Shown: positions 42,961 to 52,326 of the stretch, piece after piece | How positions within the stretch are numbered: the first letter of the stretch is position 1 | How the letters are laid out: each line of letters begins with the position of its first letter | Assembly: GCF_002217435.1 (NCBI RefSeq) | Contig: NZ_MUHF01000016.1 | Span: 62,001-126,000, forward strand | DNA from: Flavobacterium reichenbachii | GTDB taxonomy: Bacteria; Bacteroidota; Bacteroidia; Flavobacteriales; Flavobacteriaceae | Direction: 5' to 3' | Length of the DNA: 64,000 nt | The notes under the pieces: generated by a model | The model's database searches: none | The model's input: only the letters and a program-made list of their open reading frames with translations | Told to the model about the DNA's origin: nothing | Translations under genes and position numbers: made by a program

Positions 42961-44304
42961 TTATCCTTTCAAAATTTTGGTTTTTTCCGCATCAAATTCT
43001 TCGGAAGTCAAAATTCCGGCATCCAAAAGTTCCTTTAAATCCAGTAACGCTTTCTTTTTGGCTTCCATAGAATTTGATGAATCCGTTTTTTGAGGTTCTT
43101 CTTTCTGAATTAGTGTTACCACTGTTCCGGAAGGCGCATATTTTAGAATCAATTCTGTAATTTCATTGAATCCTTTAACATTCGAATAATCAATTGCTTT
43201 TTGCTCTTTTACATTTACAATAGAGGCGTCGGCTTTATTATCAAGCAAGTATTTCACCACATCTTTCTTTCCGTTTGCGGCACTGTAGTGTAAAGGCGTA
43301 TTTCCGGATTCGTCTTGTATATTGATATTTGCTCCAGCTTCGATCAGCAATTTCACCATGCTCAGATTGCCTTTTTTGGTTGCAACATGCAAGAGACTTT
43401 CTCCTCCATAAGTATAAGAACTGTTTAATGTAAAACTAGATTCATTAGAAATATTAGTCGCACTTACAACCCAGTCCAGATAATCATTCATCGATGAGGT
43501 GTCTTCGGCTAGTGGTTTACTATAGTTTACATCAACTCCATTTTCTAAAAACAACGCCACAATTTCCTTTTGATTATTAGAACAAGCGTACCAGATTGGT
43601 GAATATCCGTTATTGTTTGAGGTGAAAACATCTGCGCCTCTTTCTACCAATAATTTAGCGAGCATTCTGTTGGTTTCGTAACAGGCTGTCAAAAGTGCAT
43701 TTTCGCCAGAATGATTTACATGATTTATAGCCGCGCCATTGTCAAGCAATAAGGTTACCATCGGAATAGATTTGGTATGACAAGCATAAAGTAATGGTGT
43801 ATTTCCTTGTTTATCCGTCACGTTAATATCAGCACCTTTGTCTAAAAGAAGTTGAATTATTTCTCTGTTTAGTTTTGCTGAAGCCAATAAAAGTGGAGTT
43901 TCTCCATTGTTATTCAGAAGATTAACGTCGGCCCCAGCTTCAAGCAACTTTGTTGCAATTTCAATTTGGGCAGTCTGAACGACCAAATGTAAAAGGCTGT
44001 TTCCGTATTTGTCATTCTTGCTAATTTCTGCTCCATTTTCTAAAAGATACAGCGCCGTTTGTTTTTGTTTTTGCAGACAGGCAAAATACAAAGGAGTTTC
44101 TCCTTGATGATCTTCGTAATTGATATCAGCACCGTCTTCGGCCAATATTTTTACTATATCCAAGTAACCTCTGTGTGATGCGTAATGCAGGGCAGTTCTT
44201 CCTCTTTCATCCGTATATTTTACATCAACTTCTTTATTTTGAAGCAATAATTCGGCTATTTTTCTGTTGCCGTTTTCACAGGCAATTATAAATGACATTG
44301 ACAT
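42961..44304 (-). CDS. ankyrin-repeat protein with C-terminal SHOCT domain
   Basis: This 447-residue protein is built of about ten ankyrin repeats, for example GRTALHYASHRGYLDIVKIL, GETPLYFACLQKQKQTALYL and GNTPLHYSAANGKKDVVKYL. A longer insertion near residues 275-300 separates repeat eight from nine. The last 30 residues form a SHOCT domain (LLDLKELLDAGILTSEEFDA). Ankyrin stacks bind proteins. There is no signal peptide. It lies 32 nt downstream of a second ankyrin gene. The ATG at 44304 is used; 44298 is possible. Confidence 0.88.
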   Translation of the reverse strand: MSMSFIIACENGNRKIAELLLQNKEVDVKYTDERGRTALHYASHRGYLDIVKILAEDGADINYEDHQGETPLYFACLQKQKQTALYLLENGAEISKNDKYGNSLLHLVVQTAQIEIATKLLEAGADVNLLNNNGETPLLLASAKLNREIIQLLLDKGADINVTDKQGNTPLLYACHTKSIPMVTLLLDNGAAINHVNHSGENALLTACYETNRMLAKLLVERGADVFTSNNNGYSPIWYACSNNQKEIVALFLENGVDVNYSKPLAEDTSSMNDYLDWVVSATNISNESSFTLNSSYTYGGESLLHVATKKGNLSMVKLLIEAGANINIQDESGNTPLHYSAANGKKDVVKYLLDNKADASIVNVKEQKAIDYSNVKGFNEITELILKYAPSGTVVTLIQKEEPQKTDSSNSMEAKKKALLDLKELLDAGILTSEEFDAEKTKILKG

Positions 44305-44335
44305 GTATATAATATTTTAAAGTAAGTTTTTCGTT

Positions 44336-45511
44336 TTATTGTTTCATTAAAAGTTCTACCGTTTTGATTTTCAAGTTATCTCCCGATGCCAGCATTAAAG
44401 CAGTTTCATCTTTGTCATTTGTAATCGAAATATCAACACCTTGATCTAGTAATATTTTTACTTTTCTATAAGTTTCTTTTGCCGTTTCAGCATCATAATT
44501 GACATTGTAGGCACAAACTTTATGCAAAATAGTGTTTCCCTGATTGTCTTGTTCATTTACATCCAAAGAAATAGTTTCTAATACTGATTTTAAAACTTCT
44601 GATTTTTTTTCGACAATAAAATCAATACCAGATTTGGGTTGTCCGTAATATTGAGCGCAGAAATTAACATCGGCGCCATCAGATAATAATCTTTCTAAAA
44701 ACGGTATGTTGGTCGTAGAACCAGAACTGACGAAAGTTGTAAATAATGTTCGGCCGTCTTTATTCACAATATTAAAATCTGGTGTAGAAACAGAAGCCAA
44801 AGCATCGTACATTTCATAAGAAAACTGTTCGGCGGCGGCATAATAAAAAGCAGTATTGTTGAGATTATCTGTTTCATTAGGATCTGCACCGTTTTCAAGT
44901 AAAAAGGACAAAAGATCTTTTCTGTTTCTCTTAACGGCACACATTAGCGGGGTTGTTCCAACAATATTTTTTTCGTTAATGTCTACGCCATTTTCCAGAA
45001 GTAAAGAAATGTAAGCTTTTACTTTTTCTGTATCTAAACCATAAGAGTTCAGTGTTTTATAAATGAAATTTTCACCAGCGTTATTTTTAAACTGAGCATT
45101 AACTCCAAAATCATCAATAAGAGTTTTAATGATTTTTGGCGAAGTGCCTTTTTCAAGAAAATATCCCAATAACGTTTGATCACTGATTTCGTCATTTAAA
45201 TTGTCAATTTTCGACATCACTTCTTTGAAAAAAGAAATGGAATCATCATCGTCTTTTGAATACATAGCCAGCGGACTAAAAATCGACTTATCAAAGCTAT
45301 CCAGTTCGTAAATATCAGTTTCGATAAAGCCTGCTTTGATCAGTTTTTCAATGAAATCAATTTCTTTGGCATCAATGATTTTGGCTGCAATTTGAGAAAA
45401 ATTGTTTTTAAGGTATTGTTCATTAAATGTTTCCCCGTTTTTTAAACATTCTCTGGCGTCGTCAAATTTTCCCTGAAAAAGAAAACTCTCAATTTGATTT
45501 TGTGTCTGCAT
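44336..45511 (-). CDS. ankyrin-repeat protein
   Basis: This 391-residue protein has an N-terminal helical part (1-130) with irregular repeats, then clear ankyrin repeats such as GTTPLMCAVKRNRKDLLSFL, LNNTAFYYAAAEQFSYEMYD and a C-terminal DETALMLASGDNLKIKTVEL. It lacks the SHOCT domain of its neighbour. It is the first gene of the block and so lies next to the 349-nt divergent region with ricT. The target is unknown. Confidence 0.82.
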   Translation of the reverse strand: MQTQNQIESFLFQGKFDDARECLKNGETFNEQYLKNNFSQIAAKIIDAKEIDFIEKLIKAGFIETDIYELDSFDKSIFSPLAMYSKDDDDSISFFKEVMSKIDNLNDEISDQTLLGYFLEKGTSPKIIKTLIDDFGVNAQFKNNAGENFIYKTLNSYGLDTEKVKAYISLLLENGVDINEKNIVGTTPLMCAVKRNRKDLLSFLLENGADPNETDNLNNTAFYYAAAEQFSYEMYDALASVSTPDFNIVNKDGRTLFTTFVSSGSTTNIPFLERLLSDGADVNFCAQYYGQPKSGIDFIVEKKSEVLKSVLETISLDVNEQDNQGNTILHKVCAYNVNYDAETAKETYRKVKILLDQGVDISITNDKDETALMLASGDNLKIKTVELLMKQ

Positions 45512-45860
45512 TTGAAAAAAAAGTATAATTATATCGAAAGATAAAGGTTAATTTCTAGTTGTGAATTATGAAAAGATTAAACATTAGTAATAAAGAAACA
45601 TAAAACTGATAAATATATTTTAAAAAGAAATTAAAAATTACCCATAAAAAGTATAATATAGATAGAATAGGTCTTTTTTGGCAAGTTTTTAGGGTAATTG
45701 TGGCTTTTATAAAAGAAATATCTGAGGTAAAACCCAAAAGCTTTTACATTTAACAACCCTTTAGAACTAATCCATAAAAAGCAAAATAAAAAAAATACTA
45801 TCTTTACCGATCAAACGTTTATGAACTTAAGCTGCTTTTTTGCGGCACTACATATATATT
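45512..45860. other. divergent AT-rich intergenic region between ankyrin gene and ricT
   Basis: The 349 nt are very AT-rich and hold only one short open frame, which looks like chance. A sequence TATCTTTA (around 45800) lies at a reasonable distance for a ricT -7 element, with one mismatch. No other structure was found. Both promoters are expected here. Confidence 0.4.
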
Positions 45861-47210
45861 ATGGCATGTACAAGTTGTTCAACCTCAGATGGCGGCGCAC
45901 CAAAAGGTTGTAAAAATAATGGGACTTGCGGCACCGATAGCTGCAATAAATTGACGGTTTTTGACTGGCTCGCAAACATGAGTCCATCAAATGGAGAAGC
46001 AATTTTTGACTGCGTTGAGGTTCGTTTCAAAAACGGACGTAAAGAATTTTTTAGAAATTCAGAGAAATTAACCCTAAGTATTGGTGATATTGTTGCAACT
46101 GTAGCTTCGCCAGGACATGATATCGGAATTGTTACTTTGACAGGAGAATTGGTAAAAATTCAAATGAAGAAAAAAGGTGCAAACCATGAAAGTAACGAAA
46201 TTCCAAAAATCTATAGAAAAGCTTCTCAAAAAGACATTGATATTTGGTCTGTAGCGCGTGATCGCGAAGAACCAATGAAAGTTCGCGCGCGAGAATTGGC
46301 AATTCAGCATAAACTGGAAATGAAAATTTCTGATATCGAATTCCAAGGTGACGGATCAAAAGCAACTTTTTATTATACAGCAAACGACAGAGTCGATTTT
46401 AGACTTTTAATTAAAGATTTTGCCAAAGAATTCAGCACAAGAGTTGAGATGAAACAAGTTGGTTTTCGTCAGGAAGCAGCACGTTTGGGCGGCGTTGGTT
46501 CTTGCGGAAGAGAACTTTGCTGTTCTACATGGCTTACAGATTTTAGAAGTGTCAATACATCGGCAGCACGTTATCAGCAGTTATCTTTAAATCCACAAAA
46601 ATTAGCCGGACAATGCGGTAAATTAAAGTGTTGTTTAAATTATGAGCTTGATACTTACATGGATGCGTTAAAAGATTTTCCGGATTATGACACTAAATTA
46701 GTGACAGAAAAAGGAGATGCTATCTGCCAGAAACAAGATATTTTTAAAGGATTAATGTGGTTTGCTTACACCAACAATTTTGCAAACTGGCATGTTTTGA
46801 AAATCGATCAGGTAAAAGAAATTATTGCCGAAAACAAGCAGAAAAACAAGGTTTCTTCTTTAGAAGACTTTGCTATAGAAGTAACAGCAGAGCCTGAAAA
46901 AGATTTTAATAATGCAATGGGTCAGGAAAGTTTAACTCGTTTTGATCAGCCTAAGAGAAAGAAAAAACCAAGTCGTAAACGCAAACCAAATGCTGAAAAT
47001 GCGATTGTGGCAACTCCGGCCAAACCACAGCAGGGAAATAATACTAATAGCAGCAACAACAATAATAAGCCGGCAGGCGCAAATCCTAATAAACCGAATA
47101 AGCCAAATCATAAGAACAGCAATTCGAACAAAGGAAATAAACCTAATGAGAATAAACCTGCTGAACCAAGAAAACCTATAATTATTACTAAAAATGAGAA
47201 TAAAAAGTAG
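45861..47210 (+). CDS. ricT: PSP1 family regulator RicT
   Basis: RicT (YaaT) is a PSP1-domain protein which in Bacillus forms an iron-sulfur complex with RicA and RicF that affects RNase Y activity. With the ATG at 45861 it has 449 residues. The first 28 residues have five Cys (3, 6, 17, 23, 28). The PSP1 core has GEAIFDCVEVRFKNGRKEF, GVGSCGRELCCSTWL and GQCGKLKCCLNYE with further Cys pairs. The last 85 residues are a Lys/Asn/Pro-rich disordered tail. The gene overlaps gldH by 17 nt, a common Flavobacterium arrangement. Confidence 0.92.
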   Translation: MACTSCSTSDGGAPKGCKNNGTCGTDSCNKLTVFDWLANMSPSNGEAIFDCVEVRFKNGRKEFFRNSEKLTLSIGDIVATVASPGHDIGIVTLTGELVKIQMKKKGANHESNEIPKIYRKASQKDIDIWSVARDREEPMKVRARELAIQHKLEMKISDIEFQGDGSKATFYYTANDRVDFRLLIKDFAKEFSTRVEMKQVGFRQEAARLGGVGSCGRELCCSTWLTDFRSVNTSAARYQQLSLNPQKLAGQCGKLKCCLNYELDTYMDALKDFPDYDTKLVTEKGDAICQKQDIFKGLMWFAYTNNFANWHVLKIDQVKEIIAENKQKNKVSSLEDFAIEVTAEPEKDFNNAMGQESLTRFDQPKRKKKPSRKRKPNAENAIVATPAKPQQGNNTNSSNNNNKPAGANPNKPNKPNHKNSNSNKGNKPNENKPAEPRKPIIITKNENKK

Positions 47211-47673
47211 CGGTATTCTTCTTTTGGGAGCAATACTTCTTTTTTCCTGTGATAAAAAAAGAGTATTTGACGAGTATAAATCTGTTGGAAGTGCCTGGCA
47301 CAAAGACAGCGTTGTATCTTTTGATCTGCCCGTTTTAGATTCTACCAAAAAGTACAACTTATTTGTAAATTTGAGAGACAACAACAATTATCCGTTTAAT
47401 AATTTGTTTTTAATTGTGGCTATAGAAACCCCTAGCGGTTTTACCAAAGTAGATACTTTAGAGTACCAAATGGCAAATCCCGACGGAACATTATTAGGAA
47501 ACGGTTTTACTGATATTAAAGAAAGTAAACTGTTTTACAAAGAAGATGTAAAATTTAAAGGCAAATATAAAATACACATCAAACAAGCAGTTCGCGAATC
47601 AGGAAAAATCCCTGGAGTGGAAGCTTTAGAAGGAATTACAGACGTAGGTTTTAGAATAGAACAAAAAGATTAA
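47194..47673 (+). CDS. gldH: gliding motility lipoprotein GldH
   Basis: GldH is a lipoprotein needed for surface gliding and for type IX secretion-related motility in Flavobacterium. The 159-residue protein has the lipobox LLFSC (Cys19), followed by the family pattern KRVFDEYKSVGSAWHKDSV, SFDLPVLDSTKKYNLFVNLR, and GIPGVEALEGITDVGFRIE-like ending. Its start lies inside the ricT end, so expression is linked. Its presence predicts a gliding Bacteroidetes. No other gld genes are here. Confidence 0.95.
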   Translation: MRIKSSGILLLGAILLFSCDKKRVFDEYKSVGSAWHKDSVVSFDLPVLDSTKKYNLFVNLRDNNNYPFNNLFLIVAIETPSGFTKVDTLEYQMANPDGTLLGNGFTDIKESKLFYKEDVKFKGKYKIHIKQAVRESGKIPGVEALEGITDVGFRIEQKD

Positions 47674-47682
47674 TAAATAGTT

Positions 47683-49986
47683 ATGGCTGCTAAGAAAAAC
47701 AATCAATCAAATAGCGTTAAAGATATTAATTACTACAAAAAGAAATTCTGGAGAATTTTTGCTTATTCCTTGTTAGGAGTTCTTGCTTTCTTTTTGTTTG
47801 CATCATGGGGATTATTCGGCTCAATGCCCTCTTTTGAAGATTTAGAGAATCCGGATTCAAATCTGGCTACAGAAATTATTTCTTCTGATGGTGTAATTAT
47901 CGGTAAATACTTTAAAACCAATAGATCTCAACTTAAATATTCAGATTTACCTAAAAACCTGGTAGATGCTTTGGTTGCTACCGAAGATGCCCGTTTTTAT
48001 GAACATTCAGGAATTGATGGTCGTGGTACTTTACGTGCCGCTTTTTCTTTGGGAACCAATGGAGGAGCTAGTACTCTAACACAACAGTTAGCAAAACAGT
48101 TATTTCATCGTGGAGGATCCAGCTTTTTGCCTTTTAGAATAGTACAAAAGATAAAAGAATGGATTATCGCCATTCGTCTGGAAAGACAATATACCAAAAA
48201 TGAGATTTTAGCGATGTACTGCAACGTTTATGATTTCGGAAATTATGCAGTTGGAGTAAGTTCGGCAGCTCAAACTTATTTTTCAAAAGACCCTAAAGAT
48301 TTAACGATAGACGAATCGGCAATATTGGTTGGAATGTTTAATAATTCCTCTCTTTATAATCCGTTGCGAAATCCTGTTGGTGTTAAAAACCGTCGTGATG
48401 TAGTGCTTGGTCAAATGGTAAAAGCAAAGATGATTACAGAGTCTGAAAAAGAGAAGTACAAAGCACTGCCAATTGCTTTAAAATTTAAACTAGAAAGCCA
48501 CCGAGAAGGAACTGCAACTTATTTTAGAGAATACCTTCGCGATTATATGAAAAAATGGATGGCTGAGAATAAAAAACCAGACGGTTCTGATTATGATATT
48601 TATAAAGACGGTTTAAAAATCTACACTACAATCGATTCAAGAATGCAGTCTTATGCAGAGGAAGCAGTTTCTGAGCACATGAAGAATCTGCAGCAGCAGT
48701 TTTTTATTGATATGAAAAACAATAAAAACGCCCCTTTCGTAAATATTACTCAAGCTGAGACAGATCGAATCATCATGCAGGCAATGAAGAATTCTGTTCG
48801 CTGGGCTCAGATGAAAGAAATGGATAAAAGCGAAGATGATATTATCGCTTCATTCAAAGTAAAAACCAAAATGCGAATTTTTACCTGGAAAGGAGAACGT
48901 GATACAACCATGACTCCTATAGATTCTATTCGTTATTACAAACACTTTTTGCAGTCTGGGTTAATGGCAATGGAGCCGCAAACCGGAGCGATTAAAGCTT
49001 GGGTTGGAGGTATTAATTACAAATATTTCCAATACGATCACGTAGGTCAGGGCGCTAGACAAGTAGGTTCTACTTTTAAACCGTTTGTTTACGCAACTGC
49101 AATAGAACAATTGAATATGTCTCCTTGTGACTCTATTCTTGACGGACCTTTTATGATTCATAAAGGACGCCATCACGTTACTGAAGATTGGCAGCCAAAA
49201 AACTCAGACAACAGATACCGCGGAATGGTAACTTTAAAACAAGGACTGGCAAACTCTATTAATACAGTTTCGGCAAAGTTAATCGACAGAACAGGTCCGG
49301 AAGCAGTTGTTGAACTGACAAAAAAATTAGGAGTTAAAACTGAAATCCCGGTCCAGCCTTCTATCGCATTAGGAGCCGTAGATATTACAGTCGAAGATAT
49401 GGTTGCGGCTTACAGTACTTTTGCAAATCAGGGAGTTTATGTAAAACCACAGTTTTTAAGCCGAATTGAAAATAAAAGCGGTGAGGTTATTTATGAACCA
49501 ATTCCTGAATCTCACGACGTTTTAAACAAAGACATTGCATTTGCGGTAATTAAGCTGCTGCAAGGTGTAACCGAAACTGGTTCTGGAGCACGTTTACGTA
49601 CACAGGGTGGAGGAAGCGGTGACAATCGCTGGACAGGTTATCCATACATGTTCACAAATCCAATTGCTGGTAAAACAGGAACAACACAAAATCAATCTGA
49701 TGGATGGTTTATGGGAATGGTGCCAAATTTAGTAACAGGTGTCTGGGTTGGATGTGAAGATCGTTCTGCACGTTTCAAAAGTTTAACTTACGGTCAGGGA
49801 GCTACAGCGGCATTGCCGGTTTGGGCTTATTTTATGAAATTATGTTATGCCGATAAAAATCTTCAGGTCTCAAAATCTGAATTTGAACGCCCGGCAAATC
49901 TTTCTATAAAAGTAGATTGTTACAGTGCTCCAAAAGTAAAAGACACTACTGCCACAGAACAAAGTACAGACGAGTTCGAACTTTAA
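47683..49986 (+). CDS. bifunctional class A penicillin-binding protein
   Basis: This peptidoglycan synthase has 767 residues. After a membrane anchor (about 29-46) comes a glycosyltransferase domain with ATEDARFYEHSGIDGRGTLR (catalytic Glu) and GGASTLTQQLAKQLF. The transpeptidase domain follows with the active-site serine motif GSTFKP, the SxN motif in LANSINTVSA and KTGTTQNQSDGW. The C-terminus is short. It starts 9 nt after gldH, so it is probably co-transcribed. A strong hairpin follows. Confidence 0.95.
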   Translation: MAAKKNNQSNSVKDINYYKKKFWRIFAYSLLGVLAFFLFASWGLFGSMPSFEDLENPDSNLATEIISSDGVIIGKYFKTNRSQLKYSDLPKNLVDALVATEDARFYEHSGIDGRGTLRAAFSLGTNGGASTLTQQLAKQLFHRGGSSFLPFRIVQKIKEWIIAIRLERQYTKNEILAMYCNVYDFGNYAVGVSSAAQTYFSKDPKDLTIDESAILVGMFNNSSLYNPLRNPVGVKNRRDVVLGQMVKAKMITESEKEKYKALPIALKFKLESHREGTATYFREYLRDYMKKWMAENKKPDGSDYDIYKDGLKIYTTIDSRMQSYAEEAVSEHMKNLQQQFFIDMKNNKNAPFVNITQAETDRIIMQAMKNSVRWAQMKEMDKSEDDIIASFKVKTKMRIFTWKGERDTTMTPIDSIRYYKHFLQSGLMAMEPQTGAIKAWVGGINYKYFQYDHVGQGARQVGSTFKPFVYATAIEQLNMSPCDSILDGPFMIHKGRHHVTEDWQPKNSDNRYRGMVTLKQGLANSINTVSAKLIDRTGPEAVVELTKKLGVKTEIPVQPSIALGAVDITVEDMVAAYSTFANQGVYVKPQFLSRIENKSGEVIYEPIPESHDVLNKDIAFAVIKLLQGVTETGSGARLRTQGGGSGDNRWTGYPYMFTNPIAGKTGTTQNQSDGWFMGMVPNLVTGVWVGCEDRSARFKSLTYGQGATAALPVWAYFMKLCYADKNLQVSKSEFERPANLSIKVDCYSAPKVKDTTATEQSTDEFEL

Positions 49987-50006
49987 TTACAAGTTCATTC
50001 TAATAT

Positions 50007-50056
50007 AAATATCCTTTTGCAGACTTATAAATTCTAAAGTTTGCAAAAGGATATTT
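50007..50056 (+). terminator. intrinsic terminator of the penicillin-binding protein gene
   Basis: Arms AAATATCCTTTTGCA and TGCAAAAGGATATTT make a perfect 15-bp stem with a 20-nt loop, followed by a T-run. It lies 21 nt after the stop codon. Confidence 0.88.
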
Positions 50057-50152
50057 TTTTGGATTCAAATGATTTATTTTTTACGAAATCGTTATAATTA
50101 AATCAAAAAATCTTATTTTTATCAAAACTATACGATAATAAAGACTTTTGTT

Positions 50153-50851
50153 ATGATAACAAAAAAAGTAAACAATGTTCAGGAAGCTATAAAAGGAATT
50201 GAAAACAGCATGACTATTATGTTTGGCGGTTTTGGTTTATGCGGTATTCCTGAAAACACAATTGCAGCATTGGTAAATACATCAATTTCAGATTTAACCT
50301 GCATCTCCAATAATGCGGGAGTTGATGATTTTGGATTAGGATTGCTTTTGCAGAAAAAGCAGATCAGAAAAATGATTTCATCTTATGTAGGCGAAAACGC
50401 TGAGTTCGAACGTCAGATGCTTTCCGGAGAATTAGAAGTTGAACTTATTCCACAAGGAACTTTAGCAGAACGTTCTCGTGCGGCTCAGGCCGGAATTCCT
50501 GCTTTTTTTACTCCTGCGGGTTACGGAACCGAAGTTGCAGAAGGAAAAGAAATACGCGAATTTAATGGTAAAATGCATATTATGGAAGAAGCTTTTAAAG
50601 CCGATTTTGCTATTGTAAAAGCATGGAAAGGTGATGAAGCCGGGAATCTCATCTTTAAAGGGACTGCCAGAAACTTTAATGCCTGTATGGCCGGAGCAGG
50701 AAAAATTACAATTGCCGAGGTTGAAGAACTGGTTCCTGTTGGAACATTAGATCCAAATCAGATTCACATTCCGGGAATTATGGTGCAGCGCATCTTTCAA
50801 GGAGAAAAATTTGAAAAAAGAATCGAGCAAAGAACTGTGAGACAGAAATAA
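50153..50851 (+). CDS. scoA: succinyl-CoA:3-ketoacid CoA transferase subunit A
   Basis: This is the alpha subunit of a class I CoA transferase, which moves CoA from succinyl-CoA to acetoacetate. The 232 residues contain [20 protein letters not shown] and the [20 protein letters not shown] stretch typical of ScoA. It is followed by the beta subunit 111 nt later, the gap being filled with repeats. The substrate may differ (for example another ketoacid), but the pair is clearly of this family. Confidence 0.93.
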   Translation: MITKKVNNVQEAIKGIENSMTIMFGGFGLCGIPENTIAALVNTSISDLTCISNNAGVDDFGLGLLLQKKQIRKMISSYVGENAEFERQMLSGELEVELIPQGTLAERSRAAQAGIPAFFTPAGYGTEVAEGKEIREFNGKMHIMEEAFKADFAIVKAWKGDEAGNLIFKGTARNFNACMAGAGKITIAEVEELVPVGTLDPNQIHIPGIMVQRIFQGEKFEKRIEQRTVRQK

Positions 50852-50958
50852 TTAGATAATTAGAAAATGTGATAATTAGAAAATGCCCCTGGCGCAAAGA
50901 AAAATTATCTAATTATCAAATTGACTAATTGGCACATTAAAAAATTGACACATTAAAA
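50850..50958. repeat. AATTAG/CTAATT word repeat between scoA and scoB
   Basis: AATTAGATAATTAG occurs at the start, TGATAATTAGAAAATG next, and the complement words AATTATCTAATTATC and GACTAATT follow, then two copies of ATTGACACATTAAA-like words. It starts at the scoA stop codon and reaches the scoB start, so the scoA-scoB message contains a folded spacer. Confidence 0.6.
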
Positions 50959-50962
50959 AAAT

Positions 50963-51616
50963 ATGCTTACAAAGGAAGACATAGCAAAACGAATTGCAAA
51001 AGAAGTTAAAGATAGATACTTTGTTAATCTTGGAATCGGAATTCCTACTCTTGTTGCCAATTATGTTCGCGAGGATATTTCAGTTGAATTTCAAAGTGAA
51101 AATGGAGTTCTGGGTATGGGACCGTTTCCTTTTGAAGGAGAAGAAGACGCAGATGTAATCAACGCCGGAAAACAAACAATTACGACACTTCCCGGAGCGA
51201 GTTTCTTTGATTCTGCTTTTAGTTTCGGAATGATTCGAAGCCAAAAAGTAGATTTGACTATTCTGGGCGCAATGGAAGTTTCTGAAAATGGAGATATTGC
51301 CAACTGGAAAATTCCCGGAAAAATGGTAAAAGGAATGGGTGGCGCGATGGATTTGGTTGCTTCTGCAGAAAATATCATCGTTGCTATGATGCATGTCAAC
51401 AAAGCAGGCGAATCAAAAATCCTAAAAAAATGCACTTTACCACTAACAGGCGTCGGATGCGTTAAAAAGGTTGTCACAGAGCTTGCGGTTCTGGAAGTAA
51501 CAGAAAAAGGTTTTAAGCTCTTAGAACGAGCGCCAGGTGTTTCTGTGGAGCACATTATCAATTCAACTGAAGCCGATTTGATAATTGAAGGCGAAATTCC
51601 AGAAATGTCAATTTAG
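50963..51616 (+). CDS. scoB: succinyl-CoA:3-ketoacid CoA transferase subunit B
   Basis: This is the beta subunit of the CoA transferase, with 217 residues. The catalytic glutamate is in FQSENGVLGMGPFPFEGEED, and the glycine-rich start NLGIGIPTLVANYV and the GGAMDLVASAENIIVAMMHV region match the family. It is translated after scoA. The enzyme links ketone body or ketoacid use with the TCA cycle. A strong terminator ends the operon. Confidence 0.94.
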   Translation: MLTKEDIAKRIAKEVKDRYFVNLGIGIPTLVANYVREDISVEFQSENGVLGMGPFPFEGEEDADVINAGKQTITTLPGASFFDSAFSFGMIRSQKVDLTILGAMEVSENGDIANWKIPGKMVKGMGGAMDLVASAENIIVAMMHVNKAGESKILKKCTLPLTGVGCVKKVVTELAVLEVTEKGFKLLERAPGVSVEHIINSTEADLIIEGEIPEMSI

Positions 51617-51682
51617 GATTTAAAGAATAATGTACACAAAGCATTTTTTCTGAATAAGTGGAGAACAAAGCTTTAGAAAAAT

Positions 51683-51708
51683 AAAAACCGCCCAATGAGG
51701 CGGTTTTT
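51683..51708 (+). terminator. intrinsic terminator of scoB
   Basis: AAAAACCGCC and GGCGGTTTTT form a 10-bp stem with a CAATGA loop, with the T-run inside the right arm. The same AAAACCGCC stem ends the PAS gene at 55519, so it is a common terminator form in this genome. Confidence 0.9.
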
Positions 51709-51749
51709 CTATATAAATCCTTAGCGTATTTTGCGCTTCAATTTCTGAA

Positions 51750-52277
51750 TTACAAATTGAAAGAAGCTCCTAAACTAAAAGTTACCTGATTGTTCAAGTC
51801 GTGAAAAAGATTGTTGCTGCTTCCAAATTTTGCAATAGGAACTCCAATTTCTGTGAAAACTCCAAATCCATCAGTAAAAAAGTAACGACCACCAACATGA
51901 CCGCCAAAATTATGTGTTCCAATGCTTAATCCTGGGTAAACATCTAATTGTTCAACACCAATAACACTAGATAAATTTGCATTAATTCTTGCTTTTGCAT
52001 CAAAACGATCTACAAAATCCGGTCTCTCATCAAGATACGCATAAGATCCTCCATTATAAAAACCTGAGTAATTATCTACGCCAATTAAATAGCTTGAAAC
52101 AAAACCAACAGAGAAATTTTCGCCTAAACCAAAATCAACAGAACCTTGAATACCAGTACCGCCATCCTGAAGATTAGCACCAACATTTACTTTAATGTCT
52201 CCTTTTCCTGTAAAAGCCTTTTGTGCATTAATAAAACCAAATGATACTAAGAACAAAAGTGTAATAACCTTTTTCAT
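51750..52277 (-). CDS. outer-membrane beta-barrel protein
   Basis: This 175-residue protein has a signal peptide ending INAQKA (about residue 20). The mature part is made of alternating beta strands, including FTGKGDIKVNVGANLQDGG, NFSVGFVSSYLIGVDNY, LSIGTHNFGGHVGGRYFF and the closing VTFSLGASFNL with a terminal Leu. This is the pattern of a small eight-stranded OmpX/OmpW-like barrel. The cargo or role is unknown. It faces scoB across a bidirectional terminator. Confidence 0.85.
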   Translation of the reverse strand: MKKVITLLFLVSFGFINAQKAFTGKGDIKVNVGANLQDGGTGIQGSVDFGLGENFSVGFVSSYLIGVDNYSGFYNGGSYAYLDERPDFVDRFDAKARINANLSSVIGVEQLDVYPGLSIGTHNFGGHVGGRYFFTDGFGVFTEIGVPIAKFGSSNNLFHDLNNQVTFSLGASFNL

Positions 52278-52326
52278 AAATTTAAATATTAATTATTTTG
52301 CGTGGCAAATGTAATTTTTTAATGCT

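Noticed and set aside
45555..45737. 60-residue minus-strand frame between the ankyrin gene and ricT
   Set aside because: It is hydrophobic only because of the AT-rich sequence, has no start signal and lies in a divergent promoter region.
46932..47387. 151-residue minus-strand frame across the end of ricT and start of gldH
   Set aside because: It is the complement of the Lys/Asn-rich tail and a known lipoprotein gene; the protein looks like chance.
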